NCBI RefSeq assembly: GCF_035083965.1
Contig: NC_089723.1
Coordinates: 7,773,501-7,837,500, forward strand
Direction: 5' to 3'
Origin: Branchiostoma lanceolatum
Taxonomy: Eukaryota; Chordata; Leptocardii; Amphioxiformes; Branchiostomatidae
Length of the DNA stretch: 64,000 nucleotides
This document shows, in pieces, positions 32,901-43,859 of this stretch. A program made the translations under genes and the position numbers. A model generated the notes under the pieces. It was not told the DNA's origin. It did not search any database and was given only the letters and a program-made list of their open reading frames with translations. Position 1 is the stretch's first letter. The number at the start of each line of letters is the position of its first letter.

Positions 32901-35900
32901 TCTGGCTGATGGTTACGGGCTGGCAAAAAAGGCCCGGTAGAGCCTGCTATGGAGGCTACAATCCTTTCCGGTAGCGTTCATTAGTCTCCAAGCAGACCCA
33001 ACGGTTGCAAAGACTGCATCTAACTGGCATAAATAATTTTTTTTTGCCTTACAACTTCCCTGGCTGACTGGAGCTTCTCTGCTGGCTAGTTTGTACGATT
33101 TTAGCACCGTGGAGATCTGCTTGGAGATTAGCGTTCATGTTGGGTGAGCGACACAGCCGGAATACGAACTCGCGGCTTCTTGGGCAGATTCGCTAACTAC
33201 TGGACTATAGTATACGCATACTACTTATATGAAGTAGATAACCAACATCTTTCCTCTCACGACAGGCAATGCCCTTTGTAGTTTTCCTGTTCCTTGTTGA
33301 GACACTGGTTGCCTGGATACAGAACAGGACCACGCCCAGGTTCAGCAATGTCGTCGCCTCCGGAGGTGTTGCACTTGTGACACAAATCGTCAGGTTAGTA
33401 AGTTAGTTACTTAAAATCCTCCCACACCATAAGGTGTAACGTTATAGGGCGGAGCCCATCTCCGTTTCATAGCCCTGGGCCACACTGTGGTGCAATCACT
33501 GCAGCAGGGGGCTAGTCCACCGGCAGTGGAGTGTGTATAACTCCCATACTATTTCAGAAGTATATACCATTTTTATAAAGTCTTTCGTATGACTCAATGC
33601 GCCTCTTGTCCAGGGGTGTCCTACCCGGGGCTTGAACCCGGGCCTTCTGGTCCAAGTAATTTGGACCAGATGTGGCTAGTAACAGAAGCGCAGACCACTA
33701 CACCACAGGGACACCAGAAAACTTTGAAGAAAAACAGACAAGGGTGTAAACTTTCCTTGTTCTTTTAAAAGTTACTGTCATAAATTCATGACGTTGAGTG
33801 CATTAATCTATGTACAGTCAAAACTGCCCAAGAAGACCACTCAGGGGGGGGGGGGGCGACAATCGACTATCTTGTCTATACGTACAGATGATCTCTGTAG
33901 ATAGAAGTCTTAATTTGTCAATGGTTGTCGAAGGGGCCACCCAAAAATTGTCACATTGGCCAGGTGGTCCATATGTAGAGGTGGTCACTTGCACAGGTTT
34001 TGTGGGTTTGACTGTGTTCCTTTTGTGCAGGCTCCTGACTGTAGGTATTGAAATGACGGCGTATGTCTGGCTGTATCGTCACCTGCGATTGGTCGATATG
34101 TCCTGGGATTCACCTTTGACCTGGTGGACAGCGTTCTTTGGAGTGGAGTATGGCTACTATTGGAGTCATAGAATGCACCATGGCAAGTGTAATACAGAGA
34201 TTAACATATTTGTTTCATATCAGAATAAAATAGGAATGACTGTCCATTATCATCGGCCCAGCAAGAACAAAAAGACTTGAGAATTCCTTTCTTCATGATA
34301 GAACCTGGTGCGTAATAATGGGCATCTCTCATATTAGAGAAGTATATGTAACGTTATATACATATGTGCTAATCTATTGTTCTAACTGATAATATCAAAA
34401 CCATGTACTGCGTGTGTGCCTGCAATGTTGATATCTGAATGAATAATTGAATCATACTTCCAATACATATTTCTGACAATGACAACCACTAATATCTTAG
34501 TAGATCTAACATTACATATCATATATAATTATTCATTAACTCTGTACTTCTGTTATTGGAAGGTTAGTTAAAGTTAAAATCCTCCCACACCATAAGGTAT
34601 ATAGGGTGGTGCCCATCTCTGTTTCATAGCCCTGGGCCACACTGTGGTGCACTCACTGCAGCAGGGGGCTAGTCCACTAGTAGTGGAATGTCTTTAACTT
34701 CCATACTGTTTCAGAAGTATGTAACGTTACCATTTTTATAAAGTCTTTGGTATGACTCAATGCGCCTCTTGACCAGAGGTGTCCTACCCGGGGCTTGAAC
34801 CCAGGCCTTCTGGTCCAAGTAACTTGAACCAGATGTGGCTAGTAACAGAAGCGCAGACCACTACACCACAGGAACACCCCAAAGCATCCATATCACCTAC
34901 TGTATTTATCTATTTGCAAATGTCGCAATACATTACACTGACCACTACACCAGGATGCAACAAAAATACAGCTGTGTAAATGTCTTATCTTCTGTTGTTT
35001 CCTCGCCTTTGAATCAGATGTTCTGTTTACTCCAGAGGTGAACATATTGTGGGCGGCTCACCAGGTCCACCACAGCTCGGATGATTACAACATCCTGTCT
35101 TCACTACGGACATCGGCGTTCCAACGCTGTACCTCTTTTGTGAGTATTGACGCTACAAAACTAAACGCAACTGAAAACACTTTAGTCCTGTTAGTTACAG
35201 GATAGATAGCCTCCGTTGCAGGCGATTTTTCAATTAATCGAGGCCAGATTCTTTGGCTGGAGGCCGTATCTGCTTGAGGACCGTATCTGCTTGAGGCCCC
35301 GTATCTAGTATCTGCTTGGGATCCTGTAAGCGCCGCAGATACGGGGCCTCAAGCAGATACGGTCCCCAAGCAGATACGTCCCCCCAGCCAAAGAATCTGG
35401 CCCCGATAAGTTGAAAAATCGCCATGGGAGAAGCCTGCAACGGAGGCTACAGGATAGATCACTGGGTAGGCGATGGATGATAAGAAGGAACAAATGACAA
35501 GACTTGACATTTTCATCTATCTTATTGAAGCTAGATCTTCAAAGACAGGTGTTAAGTGCTCCTGTACATTGTATAACACTGCATGCTTTCCCTTCAAAGA
35601 ACACTGCAATCTGCTCATATAACTCAGCAAACAAGCAACAAATTAACATGTGGTAAAACAGAATCCGTGGTGGAGGCACTATCAGCACCAGGGACAGGGA
35701 CCGCCATGTTGAAAATCAGCGTGTGAAGAAAGCTTCTTTCAAACCACACGTGTAGGATGCCATTTTAGTCCTCAGGTAGTTTTAAATGATCCCGAATTCA
35801 AAACCGCAATGACATTGCAGAACTGAGTTTTGTAGTGTTACAATGGAGGTGTAAATTCATCCCAAGCAATGTGCCTTGGGGGAAAGGCCCCAAACACAGA

Positions 35901-38900
35901 AATTACAAAGGAAATTATATTCTGAATCTATGTTCCCACAGCTTTTGTTCCTACCCTTGGCCTTAGTGGTGCCCCCTGCCGCTTTTCTGGTGCATTACCA
36001 ACTGAATCTACTATACCAGGCCTGGCTGCACACAGAGGTGAGTGATAAAATATATCCCATATTCATTTCTCGTCAAAGAATGTTTTAATCATTGCTCCTC
36101 AGATGTATGAACTCTTAGCTCATTACATTGAAAAAAATAGACGCACACTCCTGATATCATTTATCTATGGTTAGATTCGTTAGTCTTGCCTTTGATAATA
36201 TGCACATTTGTTGAAAGCTGGAAGTGAGCCCTTAACCAGTTTTTCCATCTCTTATCTAGGTGGTTGGTTCCCTGGGTCCACTGGAGTATATTCTGAACAC
36301 ACCAACTCATCATAGAGTCCACCACGGTCAGCCCAGTTTTCAGTTGTGAACTTCATTTATGAAGTGTTCCGCTGAATATCATTTACTTCTGTATTCGAAT
36401 GAAAGTTCAATCAATGTTAAATCTGCCCTGATATGCAGCTTGTACTGTTCAGTACAAACCTGGTGTGTTACGCCCTGAGGTGGTTTACCAGGTATGCAAT
36501 GCAAACAAAGTTCATCTGTTCATTGCAAAGATCTTTATACGCTAATTCCGTACACAAAGAAAAGGATCGAAAGCCTGTTGGTACGCTCTTTATTTAGTGT
36601 ACAGAAATGACAAGATCATCTTTATATTTCAATTCTGTAGTAAGATTTTTACTAAAATGGCTTTGAACTTGATATTGTAACCAGTCCATGACAAAGAGGA
36701 TTAGCGACCAATCATACTGGTATGCTCAAGAGGTTTGGTCTATCAAGGATGTCTTTACTGTGGATATCAAGACATCAGAGCACAACACTGACAAAGTATG
36801 ATCATGGTCACCTTCTGTTCTCTGATGGCTATCACTAATGTACCACCTCCTGATTACACACCTTTTTGCCCCAGCAGGCCGGAATCACATGGGCAAAAAC
36901 TTTGGCGGAACACTCATCATCTGGGATCGAATGTTTGGTGAGACAACCTGACCATTCTTACCTTGCTATTCGGCTTTTGAATCAGATGGGATAGTTTGAA
37001 ATCCACTCTATCTGTCTGTGACTAGGGTGTGTTATGGAGCCACTAGCCTGTGTGACATAATCTCTTGCTGACAGGGGCTAATAGGGGGCCGATAAGGTGC
37101 GTGGGCTACTACTTGTAGGGGCGCGATGTAGCCTTCAAAGTTTGAGAAGGTGTCACATGTTACAACTGTTATGCAATTCATTGTGACGTTCCGGCCAGAC
37201 CCTCTCCGTCAAAAAGTTGTATGGATGCCACTTGGGCCTCGTACCCATTGTACAAGCTTCTTTGCTCAAATACGGACAATGCGATTTGACTTCTTAAGGG
37301 CTCTATAACGAGTTTCATCGCTTGCCACAGGTACTTTCCACCAAGAGAGTGGGCCGCTGGTGTATGGCTTAAGAACTGATGTACGCACCTGGGACCCAGT
37401 CTGGATACAGGTTATTACAGATTTACGTAGCAAAACTTTTGTTGGATCCGATGGCATGTGTGGTGGCCACCATCTTGATTTTGTGACGTCGCAGGGTAAC
37501 CATACCATTTCATTGGGAGGGGTGTTTTTTGGGGTCGCTAGCGTTCTCTCTATTTTTAACAAATTGTCACACAACTATCACACATTCAACTCAAATAAAA
37601 AGAAAAATTCACCACCAATATTTATAAACAGACCCCGTAATCGTTAAACTAACATGGCAAACCTTAAGTATATGTAGCACAAATACTTAACTCTAGTGAA
37701 TCTACAATTCTTAGATATGAATGAAGGCTAATAAGTACACTGCAGCATATCTGTACGGACGTTTTATATTTTTTTAACAGAAAATTTGCACAAACTACCA
37801 TTTGTCTGAACTTAGGTTCTCCACACAAAAACAGCTAGATTTTCTCAGAATAATAAATACCAGGTTACAGGTATGTCATCTTTAGCCAGCTAAAAGCTGG
37901 ACAATTTTTTAGTGTCCTGGAATTTGACCACTGTTAATGTTAACTTTATTTCCAAACAAATCGTTATGTTCACATTGCCTAATTTGCTTTGTTTGTATCA
38001 TGCAGTTTCATCACTTTGTGTGCATCTGGCAAACCTTCTGGAACACTCCTGGGCTGTGGAACAAACTGTGTGTGCTGTTTGCTGGGCCAGGCCGGGCCGT
38101 CGGCAAACGTCAACTGGGGTCTATGCAGCGAGTTCCTAAGGTAGTGTCATCACAACTCAAATTGCTTAATTCTTTATCACAACTCAAATTGCTTTATTTT
38201 TTATCACAACCCAAATTGCTTTATTTCGTCACCATCTGAACTGTTCAATCTCGGGGCAAAAAGATATATATACTATGTTTCATTTAAAATAACTCTGAAC
38301 ATCTACTTTGCCAGTTTGTTTTGAGGTTTTTATTTATCAAGGTAAGTTAGAAGAGACACGACTTATTTTCAGAACAGGAGAATCTAATCATGATGATATC
38401 TTTTTTAAATCCTTTTCTAGGTACAACCAGCTTCCAAATATGACAGTAAGGTATCCATGGGATGGGCGTGCTATGTACTGGTGCACTTTTTACTTGCTTT
38501 GCTGACTTCAAGGACGATCCCTAAGGTACTTTCATCATAGCCTCATTTGCAGACTTCTTGAAGCGGCAGAGTTTAAGGGGGGAGGGGGGTGAAGTTGCGC
38601 GGATACGCGATTTTTTTTACACATTCCAAGGTTCTCTAATGCCGGCTTATTGCGGACTTTCGCCGTCAAGCGATATGACTGCCTCGGCGGCGAAACTCAA
38701 GCCGGCCCTAGAGAACTTTGGCCCGTGTAAAAAAATCGCGAATCAGCCCCCCCCCCTCCAAAAATAAACGCAGCCGCTCCAAGAAGTCTGCGAAGGTGGC
38801 TAGTTTCATCCCAGTGTGGCTTCAGTAGACAACGTGATAATTTCCTTGTTACTTCTTTTCTGTGAAGGACTTGCACTTAGTGATCTTACACCTTAATCTT

Positions 38901-39970
38901 ATTCTATACTTTTAAATCACCTTGATATACCACCCATTTGTGTCATTGCATTACCTTATAATAGTCTAGCAAAGTAGTTGAGTATTCAATGTCTGTTTCA
39001 CGTACATGCTTTATGTTGCACTTAATGCATGTATATTACCATTACTTGTTGATCACTTACAATTAGTCTACATGCACCAATTCATAAAAAAACTAAGCAT
39101 TTTATAATGTCCCTGTCCCTGATTTATTCATGATCATTTCGATCAATTTGATGATTAACTTCTATCATTTATTTCAGGATCTGGGGGTTTTGGCAACTGT
39201 TGGAAAACTGACAACTATAATGTGGACACTGTCCTGTATGGCAGCCATTCTGGACTGCAGGTAAATCTTTTTCCAAAATGACCCCCCTCCCCCTTTATAG
39301 CAACAAGCTATCTGCCATCAAAGAATCAAAACCATAGCACGTCCAGTTCAAAAGATACAAAAAAGGAAGTTCTGCTGCAGTACCAATGTCACATACCAGG
39401 GGGCCGAACCTTGACCTTTGTCTTCGTAACACCTACCTACATACCAAATATCATCATAATCCATCAAGAGGTTCTTGAGTTATTGCTGACTACAAATAAC
39501 AGATACACATACAGACAGGCACATAGACAGACAAGTAAAAAAATATATCTCAATTTTTCATGTAACGTTATATAATAAAGGGTATATTCCACTTTCTTGC
39601 TTGAAACTGAATACAGTGTACGCAGTGCACCATCGAGTTTTGTACTATGTATCTGCATCTTCAGCGTATTATTTTCTGTCATTATATCAGCATTCTAGAG
39701 GCCACCATTTGCATTCAGGCAACGTTTGACAAAGATGCTTTTTATTTTCATTTCAGGTCGACTGCTCCGTTCATGGAACTTTCTCGCTGTGTGTCGGTTT
39801 TGGGAACAGGTTTTCTGTTGTGGCTCTCCGGTGCCCTGATGACGTCACAACCTCTCCTTACAGTCATGACCTTGGCCTGCCACGCTGGTTCTGCCGTCTT
39901 CTGGAGTGTGAATGTTATGAAGTCACCAAATGTGACCCTTAGAGGAAAGACTTTGAAATCAACATCATAG
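29960..39970 (+). CDS. AGMO: Alkylglycerol monooxygenase, complete, 12 exons
   Basis: Exons: 29960-30082, 33266-33393, 34031-34182, 35036-35139, 35942-36037, 36260-36326, 36878-36937, 37331-37410, 38006-38140, 38421-38525, 39178-39260, 39757-39970. All phases join; 448 residues, close to vertebrate AGMO (about 445). AGMO is a membrane enzyme of the endoplasmic reticulum that uses tetrahydrobiopterin and a di-iron centre to cleave the ether bond of alkylglycerols. The three His clusters of the fatty acid hydroxylase superfamily are intact: HRMHH at 130-134, HQVHHSSDDY at 143-152, HHRVHH at 218-223. The N-terminal FETLEEVPNYVKQ and the GTF/GPG blocks also match the family. Several hydrophobic segments fit a multi-pass protein. 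Intron 3 uses a GC donor. No AATAAA lies between the stop and the downstream LTR element. Confidence 0.95.
30648..31035 (+). repeat. tRNA-derived SINE, family A
   Basis: In AGMO intron 1. It starts with a tRNA-like head (GGCGGTGGCTGGTTGTCAAAC, GGATCTAACCCTGGG) and carries the family core 'cctcacttcactcaa', 'taaatggaggtccc', 'aaagaacccaccacacc' and an AAATAAAATA tail. It is very close to the minus-strand copy at 62720-63125. Confidence 0.8.
31430..32390. repeat. 113-bp satellite, 8 units, in AGMO intron 1
   Basis: CATGATGGTATG recurs at 31498, 31611, 31722, 31835, 31948, 32061, 32173 and 32287 (spacing 111-114). Each unit contains CCTTGGCCAAGGTACAAG and AAAGGAAACGTGTTAAA. A degenerate unit precedes the array. 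Confidence 0.95.
32845..32958. mobile_element. Fold-back element (TAGCCTCCATAGCAGGC)
   Basis: Inverted arms TAGCCTCCATAGCAGGCTCT at both ends of a 114-bp element. Exact 9-bp duplication CAATCCTTT at 32836-32844 and 32959-32967. AGMO intron 1. Confidence 0.88.
32982..33130. mobile_element. Fold-back/MITE, TCTCCAAGCAGA end group
   Basis: Ends TAGTCTCCAAGCAGA and TCTGCTTGGAGATTA. The flank AGCGTTCAT is repeated exactly on both sides (the last base is shared with the element end). The interior 'cttccctggctgactggagc' matches the copy at 43860-44002, so these two are true siblings. Confidence 0.82.
33135..33215 (-). repeat. tRNA-like SINE head remnant
   Basis: Minus strand reads GTCCAGTAGTTAGCGAATC (A-box-like) and GCGAGTTCGTATTCC (B-box-like). 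No body follows, so it is a decayed SINE rather than a tRNA gene. It lies about 50 bases before AGMO exon 2. Confidence 0.45.
33416..33716 (-). repeat. tRNA-derived SINE, family B
   Basis: Minus strand: GTGGTGTAGTGGTCTGCGC (A box) and GGGTTCAAGCCCCGG (B box), then a body with 'cactgtggtgcaatcactgc' in complement. Copies at 34563-34880 and 44622-44915. AGMO intron 2. Confidence 0.8.
33815..34014. mobile_element. Tc1/mariner-like MITE abutting AGMO exon 3
   Basis: Ends CAGTCAAAACTGCCC and GGTTTTGTGGGTTTGACTG; left flank TA, right flank TG (mutated). It ends 16 bases before the first base of AGMO exon 3, leaving only a short pyrimidine run and CAG between. A poly-G run interrupts its left part. 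Confidence 0.72.
34563..34880 (-). repeat. tRNA-derived SINE, family B
   Basis: Second copy, AGMO intron 3, with the same boxes and body as 33416-33716 and only scattered substitutions. Confidence 0.8.
35207..35449. mobile_element. Fold-back element (TAGCCTCCGTTGCAGGC)
   Basis: Arms begin TAGCCTCCGTTGCAGGC and continue through CAGATTCTTTGGCTGG and repeated 'cgtatctgcttgagg' units. Exact 9-bp duplication CAGGATAGA at 35198-35206 and 35450-35458. AGMO intron 4. Confidence 0.9.
36425..36505 (+). repeat. SINE family A tail fragment
   Basis: It holds only the tail 'gatatgcagcttgtact' to 'ggtttaccaggtatgcaatg', matching the end of the copy at 1780-2145. AGMO intron 6, 100 bases after exon 6. Confidence 0.55.
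38538..38802. mobile_element. Fold-back element (TAGCCTCATTTGCAGAC) next to AGMO exon 10
   Basis: 265-bp palindrome with ends TAGCCTCATTTGCAGACTTC and GAAGTCTGCGAAGGTGGCTA; runs of G on one arm face runs of C on the other. The flanks CTTTCATCA and GTTTCATCC agree at 7 of 9. The left duplication begins 4 bases after the exon 10 donor. Confidence 0.82.
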
Positions 39971-40134
39971 AGACTGTGCGTTATTTAGCGGGAGGTGGTC
40001 GTCAGGGGGGAGGGCGAAGGTTTTTTTGCCTGGGGGTTGGCCATGGAACAAAATTGACGAGGGTGGCCATGGAAACGTAGCCTGAGTACCAACCTCCGTA
40101 GTGACCGCTGGCTCAAAAGAATTCGCTTGCTAAC

Positions 40135-40355
40135 TGTTATGAACCCACTAAGACACATGTAAGACCATTATTTAGTAATTGTAACCCCCCATCATGAGAG
40201 TGGAATGGTCCAAGGCAGCCTCGTTCTGGGAAAGACTCAGGCTGTGATTCTATGTGTTGGAATCCTGGGGGTCAGGGAATAAACCATGTAGCTACACAAT
40301 CTCTGTCTTGGCTCCCTGTATCTGTGTCCAATGACCTCAACATCGGTCCATAACA
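40135..40355 (+). repeat. 5' LTR
   Basis: 221 bp, TG...CA ended. I see a single difference from the 3' LTR near the start (GAACCC versus GTACCC). It contains AATAAA at 40278-40283, the likely polyadenylation signal of the element. Confidence 0.93.
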
Positions 40356-40419
40356 TATGGCGTCACGGACAGGATTCACAGTATACTACGGGTTGCCAAC
40401 ATCTCTTACAACGTGGAAG

Positions 40420-40780
40420 AGGGTATGAACTGTGTCCAGTCACCAAACTCCACTGACAGCACGGGTGGTCAAGTTGGCTTGTCGATCTCGTCGGGTGGAA
40501 CCAGGCTAGCGATTGCGGCACTGTATCCAGTCTCCAACGTCCACTGTCAGCAACGGGCGGTCACGCAAGCTTCAAGTCGTCGGGTGGATCAGAGAGGTGA
40601 TTCTTTCCATCTCCAGAGTCTACTGACAGAACGGTTAGTCAAGTAAGCTGCCGAACTCGTCGGGTGGAATCGGGAGCGAGAGAATGCAGGGACGTGTCCA
40701 GTCTTCAGGGTCCACTGCCAGCAACGGGCGGCCGAGCAAGCTTCCAGTCGTCGGGTGGGATTGAGAGGCCTGGGAACATT
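40420..40780. repeat. Degenerate tandem repeat, unit about 85-100 bp, inside the LTR element
   Basis: About four units, each with 'gtccag(t)', 'ccactg(a/c)cagcaacggg', 'gtcaa' and 'tcgtcgggtgg'. They leave open frames on both strands that do not resemble Gag. Confidence 0.75.
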
Positions 40781-41206
40781 CTGCAATCTTCCATCGTTAG
40801 TTTCAGGGATCGTGTGCAAGCTGAAGACTCCCAGAATAATTTACTCATCACCAGTCACCAAGTACAGTTGTACGCATCATCTACAGACTGTTTCATCATG
40901 CTGTCGCAGGGACATTTTAGAATACTTACTCTTAACAGTGAGATTTACCCCTGAGTTTTATCTGTGTTTAACTCTTACTCGTCTGATGTAACATTGCTTT
41001 GTAAAGTTCAGTTTTGCCATGCCACGTGGCCAGAAATCATGCCCAGACTTGCTCCTTTGTCTGGTTGTTGTTGTAATGTGAGTCTCAGTGACCCACATCT
41101 GGTATTCATTTCCTGTTTCACTCACCATGGGCTGCTTATCACAAATAACAGAGTACCAAAGAAAACACTTCTAAGTTTAGATACTGCATCAATATTGTCC
41201 TCATAA

Positions 41207-41960
41207 CATGCAAGATGTTGCTCGATACATTCCTTTGTTTGATTGTAAGACTCTTCAAGTTCATACTATGGTAGCCGATTGTGTTTCAGAGTGCCCAACA
41301 TTCAATCTGGATCTCTTTGTTAGCCAGGGTTTGTTGTCTGAAGTATTGATCGCTACACAATAGTTTTTGCCATGTCTCTTACATCAAACTCCGTCCTAAT
41401 ATTTTACATGTTGCTCGATACAAATCCTTTGTTTGATTGTAAGACTCTTCAAGTTCATACTATGTTAGCCGATTGTGTTTCAGAGTGCCCAACATTCAAT
41501 CTGGATCTCTTTGTTAGCCAGGGTTTGTTGTCTGAAGTATTGATCGCTACACAATAGTTTTTGCCATGTCTCTTACATCAAACTCCGTCCTAATATTTTA
41601 CATGTTGCTCGATACAAATCCTTTGTTTGATTGTAAGACTCTTCAAGTTCATACTATGTTAGCCGATTGTGTTTCAGAGTGCCCAACATTCAATCTGGAT
41701 CTCTCTGTTAGCCAGGGTTTGTTGTCTAAAGTAACTCAAATCGCTATACAATAGTTTTTGCCATGTCTCTTACATCAAAATCTGTCATAATATTTTACAT
41801 ATTGCTTGATACAATTCCTTTGTTTGATTGTAAGACTCTTCAAGTTCATACTATGTTAGCCGATTGTGTTTCAGTGTGCCCAGCATTCAATCTGGATCTC
41901 TTCGTTAGCCAGGGTTTGCTGTCTGAAGTAACTCAAATCGCTACACAATAGTTTTTGCCA
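41207..41960. repeat. 194-197 bp tandem repeat, 3.8 units, inside the LTR element
   Basis: Units start near 41207 (partial), 41372, 41566 and 41763. Each holds an ATGTCTCTTACATC... frame of 61-62 codons ending in TAG; its conservation is explained by the near identity of the DNA units. No known domain in the peptide. Confidence 0.9.
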
Positions 41961-42141
41961 TGTCTTATTTTACAACATATTCTGAACAAAGGTACATACA
42001 CTGTCTTGTTTACTGCAGTTTGATATAATTCGTGTGTAACGATATACCTGATATGTAGATTGTAACTAGTTAACTTAGTGGCTTCATTTCTTTATCATTC
42101 TTCGAATTGACCTTGCCAATCCTCTTGTGGAAGGGGAGGCA

Positions 42142-42362
42142 TGTTATGTACCCACTAAGACACATGTAAGACCATTATTTAGTAATTGTAACCCCCCATC
42201 ATGAGAGTGGAATGGTCCAAGGCAGCCTCGTTCTGGGAAAGACTCAGGCTGTGATTCTATGTGTTGGAATCCTGGGGGTCAGGGAATAAACCATGTAGCT
42301 ACACAATCTCTGTCTTGGCTCCCTGTATCTGTGTCCAATGACCTCAACATCGGTCCATAACA
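42142..42362 (+). repeat. 3' LTR
   Basis: 221 bp, preceded by the polypurine tract ending GGGGAGGCA and followed by the CTAAC target duplication. Confidence 0.93.
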
Positions 42363-42489
42363 CTAACCACCGTGGTTAGCAAGCGAATTCTTTTGAGCCA
42401 GTGGTCACTACGGAGGTTACCGTGGTTAGCAAGCGAATTCTTTTGAGCCAGCGGTCACTACGGAGGTTGGTACTCAGGCTATGGAAACG

Positions 42490-43725
42490 TTTTTCAACCC
42501 AACCCTTTGACAACCGCCATGGCCACCACTCCCCAATCAATCGTTCGCAGGCATCAGTGTCTGATGCATGGCGGCTGCAGACATGCATAGGGCTCGCCAG
42601 GCTGATCTGCTCAGCTCGGCATAGACTCCCCGCTAAATATCGTGCAGTCCCTTACCACCATCCCCACTTCAGCAGACTTACATGCACATATAATAGCTGA
42701 CATGTATCAATCAATCAATCAATCAACTAAACCAATCAATACCCTTTATTTTGACTGGAATGCCTTGTCGACCTTTGCCGCTCTTCCCAGAGGTCCAGTT
42801 TATTAGCGCTGTCACGGGAACACAGATGATAAAGAAAATATTACAAAAATAGATAAATACCTTATGTAATAATAGCAACGTAACACTTTTTACGTAACAC
42901 TAAACGAAGTTGACACGAGGGCCTATTACTGAGCTGCCAGCTCATTTCCATCACGTACTCGTAATGCTTACATAACTCACCCACTCGACCTATTCGTCGC
43001 CTTGGCACTTCCAAAGGCATCACTGTAAACGGATCAAACGTATAGAAATGGAAATAACAAGAAGAGTCAGGTACATTATTCTCAGAAGTTAGCATGTCAT
43101 TTTGCGATAGAAGGCTGTGTGCAAAAGTAACAAATCACTTAAAAAATATGAGTGCTGATCTCCGAAGAAAAGCGGTAACACGATTTGCGGAGAAAGTAGT
43201 GAAAATGATAGTCTAAATCGGCCAAATAATCTGTACATTGTGTGTGTATTACGTGATATCTAACAATAAAGTCGTATATATTGAGATGCTTTGATGTGTT
43301 TGTTAGGCTTGTCCACGACAATATTTGCATGTGTGTCTTTCTTGAAGTTTTTCTTGGAATTGTTCTGGTGTGTCAGTAGTACATCAACGGCATTTAGCGT
43401 CATCTACCCATCATCGTATCTGGTACAATTCATTATTACAGGGAACTGCCTAATATTTGAAGGCATACTTCATTGAATATGACATCATCGTACAGTTATC
43501 AAAAAGAAACGAATTATAAAATACAGCTTCCATAAGTTCTCCTAGTTTTCACCATTTGTATAATTTACAAAAATCCATCTTTCTACTAAAATAAACCAGC
43601 CCACTTATGATTCAAAACGTGGGTTACTTCATTTTCCACTGCCTTCCAAAAAGAAGTCAAACCCAACCTTAGTTAAGATAGAACTTTCACAGTAGAGTAG
43701 ATGACTATTTCGATTTCCATGTATC
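42490..43725. other. No gene seen
   Basis: Holds an (ATCA)n microsatellite (42,706-42,725). Remaining sequence AT-rich, no supported exon. Confidence 0.45.
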
Positions 43726-43734
43726 TCAATGTAC

Positions 43735-43790
43735 CTGTTTGTCTGCAATTAACCTTTGGGCATGAACTTGCAATAAAGTTTGAATATTAA
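43735..43790 (+). mobile_element. LINE 3'-terminal motif
   Basis: 'gcaattaacctttgggcatg' followed by 'aacttgcaataaag', the same terminal motif as near 9.8, 19.17 and 46.74 kb. Confidence 0.4.
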
Positions 43791-43859
43791 AATGTTTCGC
43801 CTTGAAGTCCGGGGTCATCATCGGCCGTGCTGGAGAAATAAATTCAACGTCTGCTAAAG

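Larger units (their letters stand above)
40135..42362 (+). mobile_element. Non-autonomous LTR retrotransposon, 2.2 kb
   Basis: Two 221-bp LTRs (40135-40355 and 42142-42362) start TGTTATG and end CATAACA, and are flanked by the 5-bp duplication CTAAC (40130-40134 and 42363-42367). After the 5' LTR comes TATGGCGTCACGG, a TGG-type primer-binding position; before the 3' LTR is the purine tract GTGGAAGGGGAGGCA. These give plus orientation. No gag, protease, reverse transcriptase or integrase frame is present; the interior is two blocks of tandem repeats. It must have been mobilised in trans. Confidence 0.93.
40078..42480. mobile_element. Fold-back element (TAGCCTGAGTACC) split by an LTR retrotransposon
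   Basis: The left part 40078-40134 and right part 42363-42480 are the two arms of one element; exact 9-bp duplication ATGGAAACG (40069-40077 and 42481-42489). The right part contains its GTTAGCAAGCGAATTC arm twice in tandem. Confidence 0.85.

Noticed and set aside
33416-33716. tRNA genes suggested by A and B boxes (also 7600, 34563, 44622, 47135, 63050)
   Set aside because: Heads are joined to longer repeated bodies and occur in several copies, and cloverleafs do not close; these are SINEs.
41372-41951. Three tandem 61-62 codon 'genes'
   Set aside because: Each lies in one unit of a DNA tandem repeat; identity is at the DNA level and no domain or splice context supports coding.
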